Origin: Anderseniella sp963700885
GTDB lineage: Bacteria; Pseudomonadota; Alphaproteobacteria; Rhizobiales; Aestuariivirgaceae
DNA: 64,000 nucleotides
Direction: 5' to 3'
Assembly: GCA_963700885.1 (NCBI GenBank)
Contig: CAVOZJ010000016.1
Coordinates: forward strand, 1-64,000
Every line of letters starts with the position of its first letter. Positions within the stretch are counted from its first letter, which is position 1. A model generated the notes under the pieces. The model had not been told where the DNA came from. It made no database searches and was given only the letters and a program-made list of their open reading frames with translations. Positions 26,173 to 34,950 of this stretch are shown here, piece after piece. The translations under genes were made by a program, and so were the position numbers.

Positions 26173-28191
26173 ATGAGCATGAGCGCACAGGCACAGCCGC
26201 TTCCCACCGGTCCGGCGCTCAAGGCGAAGATGTCGCGTGACGACTGGGTGATGCGCGGTTACATGATCGCCATCGGCATCTACCTGATCGTGGCGCTGGC
26301 CTTGCCGCTCTATGCCATGTTGTCAAAGGCATTCGAAACCAGCCGCTTCGATCTTGCCCAGTTCCAGGTCCAGGTCAGCGACGAGGCGGGCAACTTCAAT
26401 ACCGGTCCCCTGCGCCTGGACGAGCTCAACGCGAGGCTGGGCAAGCTGTCGGCTGACGACCTTGCCACCAGTTCCGACGGCCGTCTCGACCTGACCCAGT
26501 TCTTTCCCGACTACAGTTTCCGTTCGCCGGTCAAGTACCGGCTCATTCCTGATGGTCCCGGCGCAGTCTATGTGGTCGGCTCGGAACGCTTTACCGGGCC
26601 GGAACCGCAGGTATTCGATTCCGACACCTTCCGGCGCGTGGTGATCCGGCCGGTGCAGGACTATGGCCTTGCCAACTTCGCCACCTATTTCTCGACGCCC
26701 GCCCTGTTCCAGTCGATCCAGAATTCGTTGCTGATCGCCGCCATCTCGACCGTCATCACGGTGACGCTGGCCTTCGGTTTCGCCTACGCCCTGTGCCGCA
26801 GTTGCATGCCATTGAAGGGTGCTTTCAGGGTCATCGCCATGGCGCCCATCCTGGTGCCTTCGCTGCTGCCGGGCATTGCGCTGGTCTATCTGTTTGGCAA
26901 TCAGGGTTTCCTTAAGGAACTCCTGATGGGCAAGTCGATCTACGGTCCCATCGGCATTGTCATCGGATCGGTGTTCTTCACCTTCCCCCACGCGATGATC
27001 ATCATCCTGATCGCACTGTCGATCTCCGACGCCCGGCTGTACGAGGCAGCCACGGCCTTGCGCGCCAGCAAGTGGCGCACCTTCTGGACCGTCACCATTC
27101 CCGGCGCGCGCTATGGCCTGATCTCGGCCGCCTTCGTGGTGTTCAACCTTGTGATCACCGACTTCGGCCTGCCCAAGGTCATCGGCGGCCAGTACAACAT
27201 GCTGGCGGTGGACATCTACAAGCAGGTGATCGGTCAGCAGAACTTTCAGATGGGGGCGGTAGTGTCTGTCGTCCTGCTGATGCCCGCACTGATCGCCTAC
27301 ATTGTCGATCGCCAGGTTCAGAAGAAGCAGGTGGCGCTGCTGTCGGCGCGCTCGGTGGTCTACCAGCCCCGGCCATCGGCCCGGTTCGACTGGCTCTGCC
27401 TTGGCTACTGCTCGCTGGTGGCGCTGTTCATCATCACCATGCTGGGCGTCTGCCAGTTTGCGGCCCTGGTGAAGTTCTGGCCTTACGATCTGTCATTCAG
27501 CCTGAAAAACTACGATTTCGACCGCATGGATGGCGGCGGCTGGGAAGCCTATCGCAACTCCATCGAAATGGCGCTGCTGACCGCCTTCATAGGCACCGCG
27601 ATCATCTTCACCGGCGCCTACATGGTGGAGAAGTCGCGAGGCTTCCAGGCAGGCCGGTCACTGTTCCAGTTTCTCGCCATGCTGCCGATGGCCATTCCCG
27701 GCATGGTGCTGGGGCTTGCGTACATCTTCTTTTTCAATGACCCGGACAACCCGCTGCACTTCATCTATGGCACCATGGCCATCCTGGTGATCAGCACCAT
27801 CACCCACTTCTATACGGTGTCGCACCTGACGGCGATCACGGCCCTGAAACAGATCGATGGCGAATTCGAGTCCGTTGCGGCCTCGCTCAAGCAGCCGTTC
27901 TGGCGGCTGTTCGGCCGGGTGACGGTGCCGGTGTGCCTGCCGGCCATCCTCGACATCGCCATCTACATGTTCGTCAACGCCATGACCACCGTATCGGCGG
28001 TGGTGTTCCTGTATTCCACCAGCACCGCCCTGGCTTCGGTGGCGGTGCTGAACATGGACGATGCTGGCGACATCGCGCCCGCCGCCGCCATGGGCATGAT
28101 GATTTTCTACACCAATGTCGCGGCGCGACTGCTGCACGCGGGTCTGTCCCGCTACGTGCTGACCCGCACGCAAGGCTGGCGGTCGCGCTAG
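26173..28191 (+). CDS. 2-aminoethylphosphonate-type ABC transporter permease, two fused domains
   Basis: A 672-residue inner-membrane protein with two permease domains in one chain. Each has an EAA-like loop (LYEAATALRASKWRTFWTVT near residue 300; FESVAASLKQPFWRLFGRVTVP near residue 565). The first domain carries a roughly 130-residue periplasmic insert after its first membrane helix. This layout matches the PhnU2/FbpB type. Its 3' end overlaps the convergent LysR gene by four bases. Confidence 0.9.
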   Translation: MSMSAQAQPLPTGPALKAKMSRDDWVMRGYMIAIGIYLIVALALPLYAMLSKAFETSRFDLAQFQVQVSDEAGNFNTGPLRLDELNARLGKLSADDLATSSDGRLDLTQFFPDYSFRSPVKYRLIPDGPGAVYVVGSERFTGPEPQVFDSDTFRRVVIRPVQDYGLANFATYFSTPALFQSIQNSLLIAAISTVITVTLAFGFAYALCRSCMPLKGAFRVIAMAPILVPSLLPGIALVYLFGNQGFLKELLMGKSIYGPIGIVIGSVFFTFPHAMIIILIALSISDARLYEAATALRASKWRTFWTVTIPGARYGLISAAFVVFNLVITDFGLPKVIGGQYNMLAVDIYKQVIGQQNFQMGAVVSVVLLMPALIAYIVDRQVQKKQVALLSARSVVYQPRPSARFDWLCLGYCSLVALFIITMLGVCQFAALVKFWPYDLSFSLKNYDFDRMDGGGWEAYRNSIEMALLTAFIGTAIIFTGAYMVEKSRGFQAGRSLFQFLAMLPMAIPGMVLGLAYIFFFNDPDNPLHFIYGTMAILVISTITHFYTVSHLTAITALKQIDGEFESVAASLKQPFWRLFGRVTVPVCLPAILDIAIYMFVNAMTTVSAVVFLYSTSTALASVAVLNMDDAGDIAPAAAMGMMIFYTNVAARLLHAGLSRYVLTRTQGWRSR

Positions 28192-29066
28192 GTTGACTCA
28201 GGTCTGGCGTTGCCGCGGGCGATCGCCATGAAGGACCGGATGACCTTGCTGTGACGGCGTTCGCGCAGGCAGATGATCGCCTCGTGCATCGTCAACTCGG
28301 TGTCTTGCAGTTCAAGCGCGACCAGCCGGTCGTCATTGCCGAACTCTGCCCTCGACACGAACCCTACGCCGCCCCCGGCTGCGACGATTTCCTGGACGGC
28401 CTCGCGCCCTTCGGCCTCGATGCTGGTGTTGATGCTGATCTTGCGCCGCGCCAGTTCCTCCTCAAGCAGCGCCCGGGTGTGGGAACCGCTTTCCCGCAGG
28501 ACTACAGGCTGTTCACAAACCTGCTTCAAGGTGACCGAGGTTTTCCTCGCCAACGGGTTGGACGCCGTCACAAAGGCAATCAGCGGTGAACTGTCGAGCC
28601 GGACCACTTCAAACTCACGGCCATCCGGCACCTCGCCGATGACGCCGATGTCCGCCTCGTAGCTGGCCAGGCGTTCGAGCACGGTGGCGGTGTTTCCGCT
28701 GCGCACCGACACCGAAATGCCGGGGTGGGTGCGCCTGAACAGCGTCAGCAGATGGAGGATGTGGTGGGCAGAGTCCGCCACGATGTTGAGCTTTCCGGTG
28801 CGCAGTGTCTGCGCTTCGGACAGGAACTCCAGCGCCCGCGCTTCAATCTCGAACAACCGGTTGGTGATCTCCAGCAGATCGCGCCCGGCCTGGGTCAGGC
28901 GTATCTGCTTCTTCTGCCGGTCGAAAAGCCGGATATCGTATTCGGCCTCCAGCTTGCGCACCTGGTCCGAAATGGCGGGCTGGGTGAGGCCCAGGGCCTC
29001 GGCTGCCCGCGAAAAACCGCCGTGAATGGCCACGTGATGAAAGGCCCTGAGTTGTACGAAACGCAA
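28188..29066 (-). CDS. LysR regulator of the phosphonate cluster
   Basis: A 292-residue LysR regulator with the N-terminal helix-turn-helix GGFSRAAEALGLTQPAISDQVRKLE and a substrate-binding domain from about residue 90. It resembles the LysR group that accompanies aminoethylphosphonate genes. It starts at TTG (29066). It is divergent from the Na/Pi gene and convergent with the transporter. AEP or a breakdown product is the likely ligand (inference). Confidence 0.85.
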   Translation of the reverse strand: MRFVQLRAFHHVAIHGGFSRAAEALGLTQPAISDQVRKLEAEYDIRLFDRQKKQIRLTQAGRDLLEITNRLFEIEARALEFLSEAQTLRTGKLNIVADSAHHILHLLTLFRRTHPGISVSVRSGNTATVLERLASYEADIGVIGEVPDGREFEVVRLDSSPLIAFVTASNPLARKTSVTLKQVCEQPVVLRESGSHTRALLEEELARRKISINTSIEAEGREAVQEIVAAGGGVGFVSRAEFGNDDRLVALELQDTELTMHEAIICLRERRHSKVIRSFMAIARGNARPEST

Positions 29067-29102
29067 GAATCAGCCCCTCTGATTGATCGATCATCCTGAT
29101 GA

Positions 29103-29130
29103 TTGGATAAAAACTATCGTTTTGATCTAT
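29103..29130. promoter_or_regulatory. Candidate phosphonate-regulon operator, copy C
   Basis: TTGGAT-N6-TATCG in the gap between the divergent LysR and Na/Pi genes, continuing as TTTTGATCTAT. The same spaced motif occurs at 30891-30907 upstream of phnW, and the 3' half recurs at 23792. The position fits autoregulation by the LysR protein. Confidence 0.45.
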
Positions 29131-29213
29131 GCTTGGCAAATGTCGAGACTCGATACGAACAGGCTTGGCTGCCAACGGGCGCTGCGGCGCCGGCTGCATG
29201 CGTTGAGACCATC

Positions 29214-30869
29214 ATGGAACTGACCGTCTTTCTGCTCAATCTGGCCGGGGCAGTGCTGTTGCTGCTGTACTCGACGCGGATGGTGCGCACCGGCGTGGAA
29301 CGGGCGCTGGGGGCAAACCTGCGCAATGTGTTCATGCTGACCCGGCGCAGCACGATCCTCAACGTGCTGGCGGGCACCATGTCGGCTGCCATGCTGCAAA
29401 GCTCGACCGCCGTTGTACTGCTGGTGTCGGGGTTTACCGCGGCGGGGGTCATGGGCGTTACCGGTTCTCTGGCCATGGTGCTGGGCGCCGACCTGGGCAC
29501 CGCGCTTGCCGTCAAGTTCCTCTCACTGGACCTGTCCTGGCTCGTTCCGGTTTTGCTGGTGGCCGGAGGCGTGCTGTTCCTGAAGTTCGAGGCACGCACC
29601 GCCCGGCAGGTTGGCCGGATCCTGCTGGGCATTGCCTTCATCCTGATCTCGCTGCGCATGATCGGCGAGGCAACCGGGCCGCTGCGCGACAGCAAGGCCA
29701 TGATGGCGGTTGTCGACTATCTGGCGACGGACCCGTTGACCGCCTTCATCTGCGGCGCCGTCATCACCTTCGCCTTCCATTCCAGCGTGGCGGCGGTGCT
29801 GATGTTCGCCACGTTCTGCGCGCAGGGCGTGCTGCCCCTCGAAGCCGGCCTGCCGCTGGTCCTCGGCGCCAATGCGGGCGGCGGGCTGATTGGGCTGTGG
29901 CTGACCCGTAACCTGCACGTGAAGGCGCGCCGCGTGGCGCTGGGCAACCTGGTGATCCGCCTCGCCGGCTCCCTGGCCGCGCTTTCGATGGTGCTGAAGT
30001 TCGGCATGCTGTGGGAGCTGCCGGGCGCAACGCCGGCGCGGCAACTGGTGATATTCCACCTGCTGTTCAATGCTGCACTCGTCGTCATCTGGTTGCCGCT
30101 GGTGGTGCCGCTGGCGTCCCTCACCAAGCGGTTGCTGCCCGACGAGGTAGCGCCCGCATCATTGTCACGCCGCGTTCCTGCGCTTGACCGCAGCGTACTC
30201 GCGTCTCCTGCGCTCGCGCTCGCCAGTGCCACGCGCGAACTGCTTCACATGGGCGAGCAGGTGGAGGCCATGCTGACCCCGGTGATGACCTACTTCGTTT
30301 CCGAAGGAGAGGTGCCGGCAGAGCGGATCGCGGAGATGGAACAGGAAGTCGATGCCGCGCAGACCGGCATCAAGCTGTACCTCGCCGAATTGAACCAGGG
30401 CACGCTGAACAAGGAGCAGGCGGGCCGGTCGATGGAACTGGCCAGTGTCGCCATTGGCCTTGAGCGCATCGGCGACATCATCACCAAGGACCTGATGCGC
30501 CTGGCTGCCCAGACCCGTGACCGGCAGCTGTCGTTCTCGCAGGAAGGCTGGCACGAGCTTACGGCGATCCACGCCCGGGTGCTGGCCAACATGCAGTTGG
30601 CGCTGAACGTTCTGGTGGCTGACGATCTCAACTCCGCCGCACAACTGGTGAAGGAGAAGGAGCACATCCGGCGCATGGAACAGGAAAGCCATGACCGCCA
30701 CCTGGCGCGGCTGGCGCAGTCGTCCGCCCAGAGCATCGCCACCAGCAACATTCACCTGGATGTGCTCCGCGCGCTAAAGGACATCAATTCCCGGCTGGTC
30801 TACTTCGCCTACCCAGCGCTGAAGAAGCACGGCATGCTGCGCGAGAGCCGGCTGGAGAAAGCGTCGTAA
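29214..30869 (+). CDS. Na+/phosphate cotransporter family protein with PhoU-like tail
   Basis: A 551-residue NptA-type carrier. Two inverted Na/Pi repeats are seen (MLQSSTAVVLLVSGFTAAGVMG and LPLVLGANAGGGLIGLWLT, with FAFHSSVAAVLMF). A PhoU-like helical domain occupies about residues 350-540. I use the ATG at 29214; the frame is open upstream but lacks membrane or coding character. In a pathway that releases phosphate from phosphonates, it could export surplus phosphate (inference); uptake is the alternative. Confidence 0.87.
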   Translation: MELTVFLLNLAGAVLLLLYSTRMVRTGVERALGANLRNVFMLTRRSTILNVLAGTMSAAMLQSSTAVVLLVSGFTAAGVMGVTGSLAMVLGADLGTALAVKFLSLDLSWLVPVLLVAGGVLFLKFEARTARQVGRILLGIAFILISLRMIGEATGPLRDSKAMMAVVDYLATDPLTAFICGAVITFAFHSSVAAVLMFATFCAQGVLPLEAGLPLVLGANAGGGLIGLWLTRNLHVKARRVALGNLVIRLAGSLAALSMVLKFGMLWELPGATPARQLVIFHLLFNAALVVIWLPLVVPLASLTKRLLPDEVAPASLSRRVPALDRSVLASPALALASATRELLHMGEQVEAMLTPVMTYFVSEGEVPAERIAEMEQEVDAAQTGIKLYLAELNQGTLNKEQAGRSMELASVAIGLERIGDIITKDLMRLAAQTRDRQLSFSQEGWHELTAIHARVLANMQLALNVLVADDLNSAAQLVKEKEHIRRMEQESHDRHLARLAQSSAQSIATSNIHLDVLRALKDINSRLVYFAYPALKKHGMLRESRLEKAS

Positions 30870-30890
30870 GATTGTCAGGAAAACTTATTG

Positions 30891-30924
30891 TTGGATCATC
30901 ATTATCGATTTTTCAAATGATAAG
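30891..30924. promoter_or_regulatory. Candidate phosphonate-regulon operator, copy B
   Basis: TTGGAT-N6-TATCG followed by ATTTTTC, about 80 bases upstream of the phnW start. It also contains the inverted repeat ATCATT-N12-AATGAT, a spacing plausible for a LysR dimer. It is the only likely control region in front of the phnW-phnA-phnY-pbfA genes. Confidence 0.5.
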
Positions 30925-30983
30925 CGACTGCCTAAATTCGCGCAATTCATGGTCATTCAACATGGCATTCAAGGGATTCTCCA

Positions 30984-32186
30984 ATGACCGTCAAACCTGA
31001 TTTTTCTGCCGGGCAACCGCTTGAGGCGCCGCGTCTGGGCGAGCCCTACCTGCTGACGCCCGGGCCACTCACCACCGCGTATTCCGTAAAGGAGAAGATG
31101 CTGCGCGACTGGGGCTCCTGGGATGGGGACTTCCGCGCCATGACTGCCGCGCTACGGGCCGAACTGCTGGCCATGCTGGGGCAGGCAGGCAAGGAGTACG
31201 AGTGCGTGCCGATGCAGGGCAGCGGCACATTCGTGGTGGAGGCCATGCTCGGGTCGCTGATCCCGCGCGACGGCAAGGCGCTGGTGCTGATGAACGGCGC
31301 CTATGGCCAGCGCATCGCGAAAACGCTCGACTATATCGGCCGCGCCCACACCGACATCGACAAGGGCGATTACCTGCCGCCACGTGCAGACGAGATCACG
31401 GCGGCACTAGAAGCCGACCTGGCAATCACCCATGTCATGGTGGTCCACTGCGAAACGTCGTCGGGCATCCTCAACCCGGTGGAGGAAATCTCCCGCGCCA
31501 CCTATGCCGCCGGGCGCAAGTTGCTGATCAACTCGATGAGCGCGTTCGGCGCGGTGGACATCGACCCGGCGAAGGTGCGCTTCGAGGCCATCGTGTCATC
31601 GGCCAACAAGTGCATCGAGGGCGTTCCCGGCTTCGGCTTCATCCTGGTGCGCAGGAGCGAACTGGAAGCATCGAAGGGCAACGCCCATTCGCTCAGCCTC
31701 GACCTGCATGACCAGTGGGCCTACATGGAAAAGACCGGCCAGTGGCGCTTCACCCCGCCCACCCACGTCGTGGCCGCCTTTATCGAGGCGCTCCGGCTCC
31801 ACAAGGCCGAAGGCGGCGTGACGGGCCGTGGCGAACGCTATGTCCGCAACCGCGATGTGCTGGTGGAGGGCATGCGCGCGCTGGGCTTTGAAACACTGCT
31901 GCGCGACCGTTGGCTGTCGCCGATCATCGTGACGTTCTTCAACCCGGCTGATCCGAACTTCGAGTTCAACCGGTTCTATGACCTGATGAAGTCACGCGGC
32001 TTCATCATCTATCCCGGCAAGCTGACGGTGGTGGACAGCTTCCGCGTAGGCTGCATCGGCCGCATGGATCACCACGTCATGGCACGCGTCGTTGACGCAG
32101 CGCGCGCGTGCCTGCAAGAGATGGGCGTGGCCAGCGCCGCCCCGCCGCAAGCCGCCCTGAACGAGCGCGAGAACCTCGCTGCCTGA
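30984..32186 (+). CDS. phnW: 2-aminoethylphosphonate:pyruvate transaminase PhnW
   Basis: A 400-residue PLP enzyme converting AEP and pyruvate to phosphonoacetaldehyde and alanine. It opens with the aminotransferase V signature LLTPGPLTTAYSVKEKML. The PLP lysine lies in SSANKCIEGVPGFGF, and the substrate-site stretches MQGSGTFVVEA and HCETSSGILNPVEE are present. The C-terminal GFIIYPGKL is typical of PhnW. It is followed by phnA and phnY rather than phnX, so the product goes through phosphonoacetate. Confidence 0.94.
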   Translation: MTVKPDFSAGQPLEAPRLGEPYLLTPGPLTTAYSVKEKMLRDWGSWDGDFRAMTAALRAELLAMLGQAGKEYECVPMQGSGTFVVEAMLGSLIPRDGKALVLMNGAYGQRIAKTLDYIGRAHTDIDKGDYLPPRADEITAALEADLAITHVMVVHCETSSGILNPVEEISRATYAAGRKLLINSMSAFGAVDIDPAKVRFEAIVSSANKCIEGVPGFGFILVRRSELEASKGNAHSLSLDLHDQWAYMEKTGQWRFTPPTHVVAAFIEALRLHKAEGGVTGRGERYVRNRDVLVEGMRALGFETLLRDRWLSPIIVTFFNPADPNFEFNRFYDLMKSRGFIIYPGKLTVVDSFRVGCIGRMDHHVMARVVDAARACLQEMGVASAAPPQAALNERENLAA

Positions 32187-32213
32187 ACCGCAACAACAGA
32201 AAGCTGATTGCCC

Positions 32214-33479
32214 ATGAACGACATGACCCCTGTAAGCGTGACGGTGAACGGCCGTCACTATGCCGACCCGAAGGTGTGCGCCATCGCGATTTGTCTCGAC
32301 GGATGCGAGCCCGCCTACCTCGATGCCGCCATTGCCGATGGGCTGATGCCGACGCTTGAGCGCATCCGCAAGACCGGAACCGCCCGGCTGGCGCACTCGG
32401 TGATCCCGAGCTTCACCAACCCGAACAATATGTCGATTGCAACGGGCCGTCCGCCGTCGGTGCACGGCATTTGCGGCAACTACCTCTATGACCCGGACAC
32501 CGGCGAAGAGGTGATGATGAACGATCCGAAGTTCCTGCGCGCCCCGACCATCTTCTCCGGCTACTACAATGCCGGCAAGAAGGTCGCCATCGTGACGGCG
32601 AAGGACAAGCTGCGGGCGCTGCTGGGCCATGGGCTGAAGTTCGACGAAGGCCGGGCGATCTGCTTCTCGTCGGAACGCTCCGACACCACGACGAAGGCCG
32701 CCAACGGCATCGACAATGCATCCGCCTGGCTGGGCCGTCCGGTGCCGGAAGTCTATTCGGCGGAGCTGTCGGAGTTCGTGTTCGCCGCCGGGGTGAAGCT
32801 GCTGAAGGAGTTCCAGCCGGACGTGATGTACCTGACCACCACCGATTACGTGCAGCACAAGTACGCGCCCGAAGATGCCGAGGCCAAGGCCTTCTACGCC
32901 ATGTTCGACAAGTACCTGACGCAGCTTGATGCGATGGGGGCGGCCATCGTGGTGACCGCCGATCATGGCATGAAGCCGAAGCACCTGGCCGACGGTTCGC
33001 CAGCGGTGATCTACGTGCAGGACCTGCTGGACGACTGGCTGGGCAAGGACGCCGCCCGCGTCATCCTGCCGATCACCGACCCGTACGTGGTGCATCACGG
33101 CGCGCTGGGCTCTTTCGCCACCGCCTACCTGCCCAAGGGCACCGACGTAGCCGCCATTCTGAAGCGGCTGGAGGCGCTGCCGGAGATCATCGTGGCCATC
33201 GACAAGGCGGAAGCCTGCAAACGCTACGAGCTGCCGGCCGACCGCATCGGCGACATCGTGCTTGTCTCGGGCGAGAACATGACCATCGGCACGAGCGCCC
33301 ACCGTCACGACCTCGCCGCGCTCAACGAACCGCTGCGCTCGCACGGCGGGCTGACCGAGCAGGAAGTCCCGTTCATCGTCAACCGGGTGATGCCCGACCT
33401 GCCCGATGCGCCCGTGCTTCGCAATTTCGATGCTTTCTTCTATGCGGCCAAGGCTGCCGCAATGACCGTCAAGGCCTGA
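32214..33479 (+). CDS. phnA: Phosphonoacetate hydrolase PhnA
   Basis: A 421-residue alkaline-phosphatase-fold zinc enzyme cleaving phosphonoacetate to acetate and phosphate. Metal and nucleophile residues are visible: CLDGCEP, SFTNPNNMS (nucleophile Thr), TTTDYVQHKY, TADHGMK and LRSHGGLTEQEVPF. The start is the ATG at 32214; a TTG six bases upstream also reads in frame. It lies 27 bases after phnW and 12 before phnY, in one operon. Confidence 0.94.
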   Translation: MNDMTPVSVTVNGRHYADPKVCAIAICLDGCEPAYLDAAIADGLMPTLERIRKTGTARLAHSVIPSFTNPNNMSIATGRPPSVHGICGNYLYDPDTGEEVMMNDPKFLRAPTIFSGYYNAGKKVAIVTAKDKLRALLGHGLKFDEGRAICFSSERSDTTTKAANGIDNASAWLGRPVPEVYSAELSEFVFAAGVKLLKEFQPDVMYLTTTDYVQHKYAPEDAEAKAFYAMFDKYLTQLDAMGAAIVVTADHGMKPKHLADGSPAVIYVQDLLDDWLGKDAARVILPITDPYVVHHGALGSFATAYLPKGTDVAAILKRLEALPEIIVAIDKAEACKRYELPADRIGDIVLVSGENMTIGTSAHRHDLAALNEPLRSHGGLTEQEVPFIVNRVMPDLPDAPVLRNFDAFFYAAKAAAMTVKA

Positions 33480-33491
33480 GGACCGAACCCC

Positions 33492-34949
33492 ATGAACGTG
33501 ATGCAGAAACACACTGTCCGCCACGAGGCCATGCGCATTGGCGGCGAGAAGGTGACCACCAGGGACGTGGTCGAGGTGCTTTACCCCTATACCGACCAGG
33601 TGATCGGCACGGTGCCGGCCGGCACGGCGGAACACGCGGCGCGCGCCTTCGAGATCGCGGCGAACTACCAGCCGAAGCTGACCCGCTACGAGCGCCAGCA
33701 GATCCTGTTCCGGGCGGCTGAACTCATTCGCGAGCGGCGCGAGGAGATTGCCCACTGGCTGACGCTGGAGCTGGGCATCTGCAAGCAGCATTCGCTGTAC
33801 GAGACCGGCCGGTCCTATGACGTGTTCACGCTGGCGGGCCAGCTGGCCATTCTCGATGACGGGCAGATCTTCTCCTGCGACCTGACCCCGCAAGGCAAGG
33901 ACCGCAAGATCTACACCAAGCGCGAGCCGGTGAAGGCGATCTCGGCGATCACCCCGTTCAATCACCCGCTCAACATGGTGGCCCACAAGATTGCCCCGGC
34001 CATCGCCACCAACAACTGCATGGTGTGCAAGCCGACCGAGCTCACCCCGCTGACCGCCATCACGCTGGCCGACATCCTGTACGAGGCAGGCCTGCCGCCC
34101 GAGATGTTCCAGATCGTCACCGGCTGGCCGAAGGACATCGGCGACGAGATGATCACCAATGAGCACATCGACATCATCACCTTCACCGGCGGCGTGCCGG
34201 TGGGCAAGATGATCGCGGAGAAGGCCGGTTACAAGCGCACCGCGCTGGAGCTTGGCGGCAACGATCCGCTGATCATCCTCAACGACCTCGACGATGCTGA
34301 CCTGGAGAAGGCGGCAACCATTGCCGTGGCCGGCGCCACCGGCAACTCGGGCCAGCGCTGCACCGCCATCAAGCGCATCCTGGTGCAGGAGTCCGTTGCT
34401 GACCGGTTCGTGCCGCTGGTGCTGGAGAAGGCGAAGAAGATCCGCTTCGGTGACCCGATGGACCCGGACACCCAGCTTGGCTGCGTCATCCACTCAAAGG
34501 CGGCGGAAACCTTCGAGCGCCGCGTCTACGAAGCCGAGAAGCAGGGTGCGAAAGTGCTCTACGATCCGGGCCGCAAGGGCGCGCTGCTGCCGCCGATCAC
34601 CGTCGATCACGTGCCGCATGATAGCGAGCTGGTGTACGAAGAAACCTTCGGGCCGATCGTGCCCATCGTCCGCGTGCCGGACAACGACGCCGAGGTGATG
34701 GCGATCTCCAACTCCACCCCGTTCGGCCTGTCGTCGGGCGTGTGCACCAACGACTTCCGCCGCATGCACGCCTTCATCGAAGGGCTTGAAGTGGGCACCG
34801 TCAACATCTGGGAACAGCCCGGCTACCGCATCGAGATGTCCCCCTTCGGCGGCATCAAGGACTCAGGCAACGGCGTCAAGGAAGGCGTGCTCGAGGCCAT
34901 GAAGTTCTTCACCAACGTGAAGACCTACTCGCTGCCCTGGCCGCGCTGA
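33492..34949 (+). CDS. phnY: Phosphonoacetaldehyde dehydrogenase PhnY
   Basis: A 485-residue NAD-dependent aldehyde dehydrogenase. The catalytic cysteine is in GNSGQRCTAIKR and the general-base glutamate in RTALELGGNDPL. The cofactor loop FTGGVPVGK and the C-terminal MSPFGGIKDSGNG are present. The family alone is broad, but location between phnA and the PbfA-like gene makes phosphonoacetaldehyde to phosphonoacetate the confident role. Confidence 0.92.
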   Translation: MNVMQKHTVRHEAMRIGGEKVTTRDVVEVLYPYTDQVIGTVPAGTAEHAARAFEIAANYQPKLTRYERQQILFRAAELIRERREEIAHWLTLELGICKQHSLYETGRSYDVFTLAGQLAILDDGQIFSCDLTPQGKDRKIYTKREPVKAISAITPFNHPLNMVAHKIAPAIATNNCMVCKPTELTPLTAITLADILYEAGLPPEMFQIVTGWPKDIGDEMITNEHIDIITFTGGVPVGKMIAEKAGYKRTALELGGNDPLIILNDLDDADLEKAATIAVAGATGNSGQRCTAIKRILVQESVADRFVPLVLEKAKKIRFGDPMDPDTQLGCVIHSKAAETFERRVYEAEKQGAKVLYDPGRKGALLPPITVDHVPHDSELVYEETFGPIVPIVRVPDNDAEVMAISNSTPFGLSSGVCTNDFRRMHAFIEGLEVGTVNIWEQPGYRIEMSPFGGIKDSGNGVKEGVLEAMKFFTNVKTYSLPWPR

Positions 34950-34950
34950 C

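Noticed and set aside
23924..28191. Iron(III) ABC transporter (FbpABC type)
   Set aside because: The fold class is shared, but the phosphonate-type LysR and phnW/phnA/phnY context favour an aminophosphonate substrate.
31992..34493. 833-codon open frame antisense to phnW, phnA and phnY
   Set aside because: It lies opposite three well-supported enzymes, has no family features and is His/Arg/Gly-rich as expected for the complement of high-GC codons with third-position G/C.
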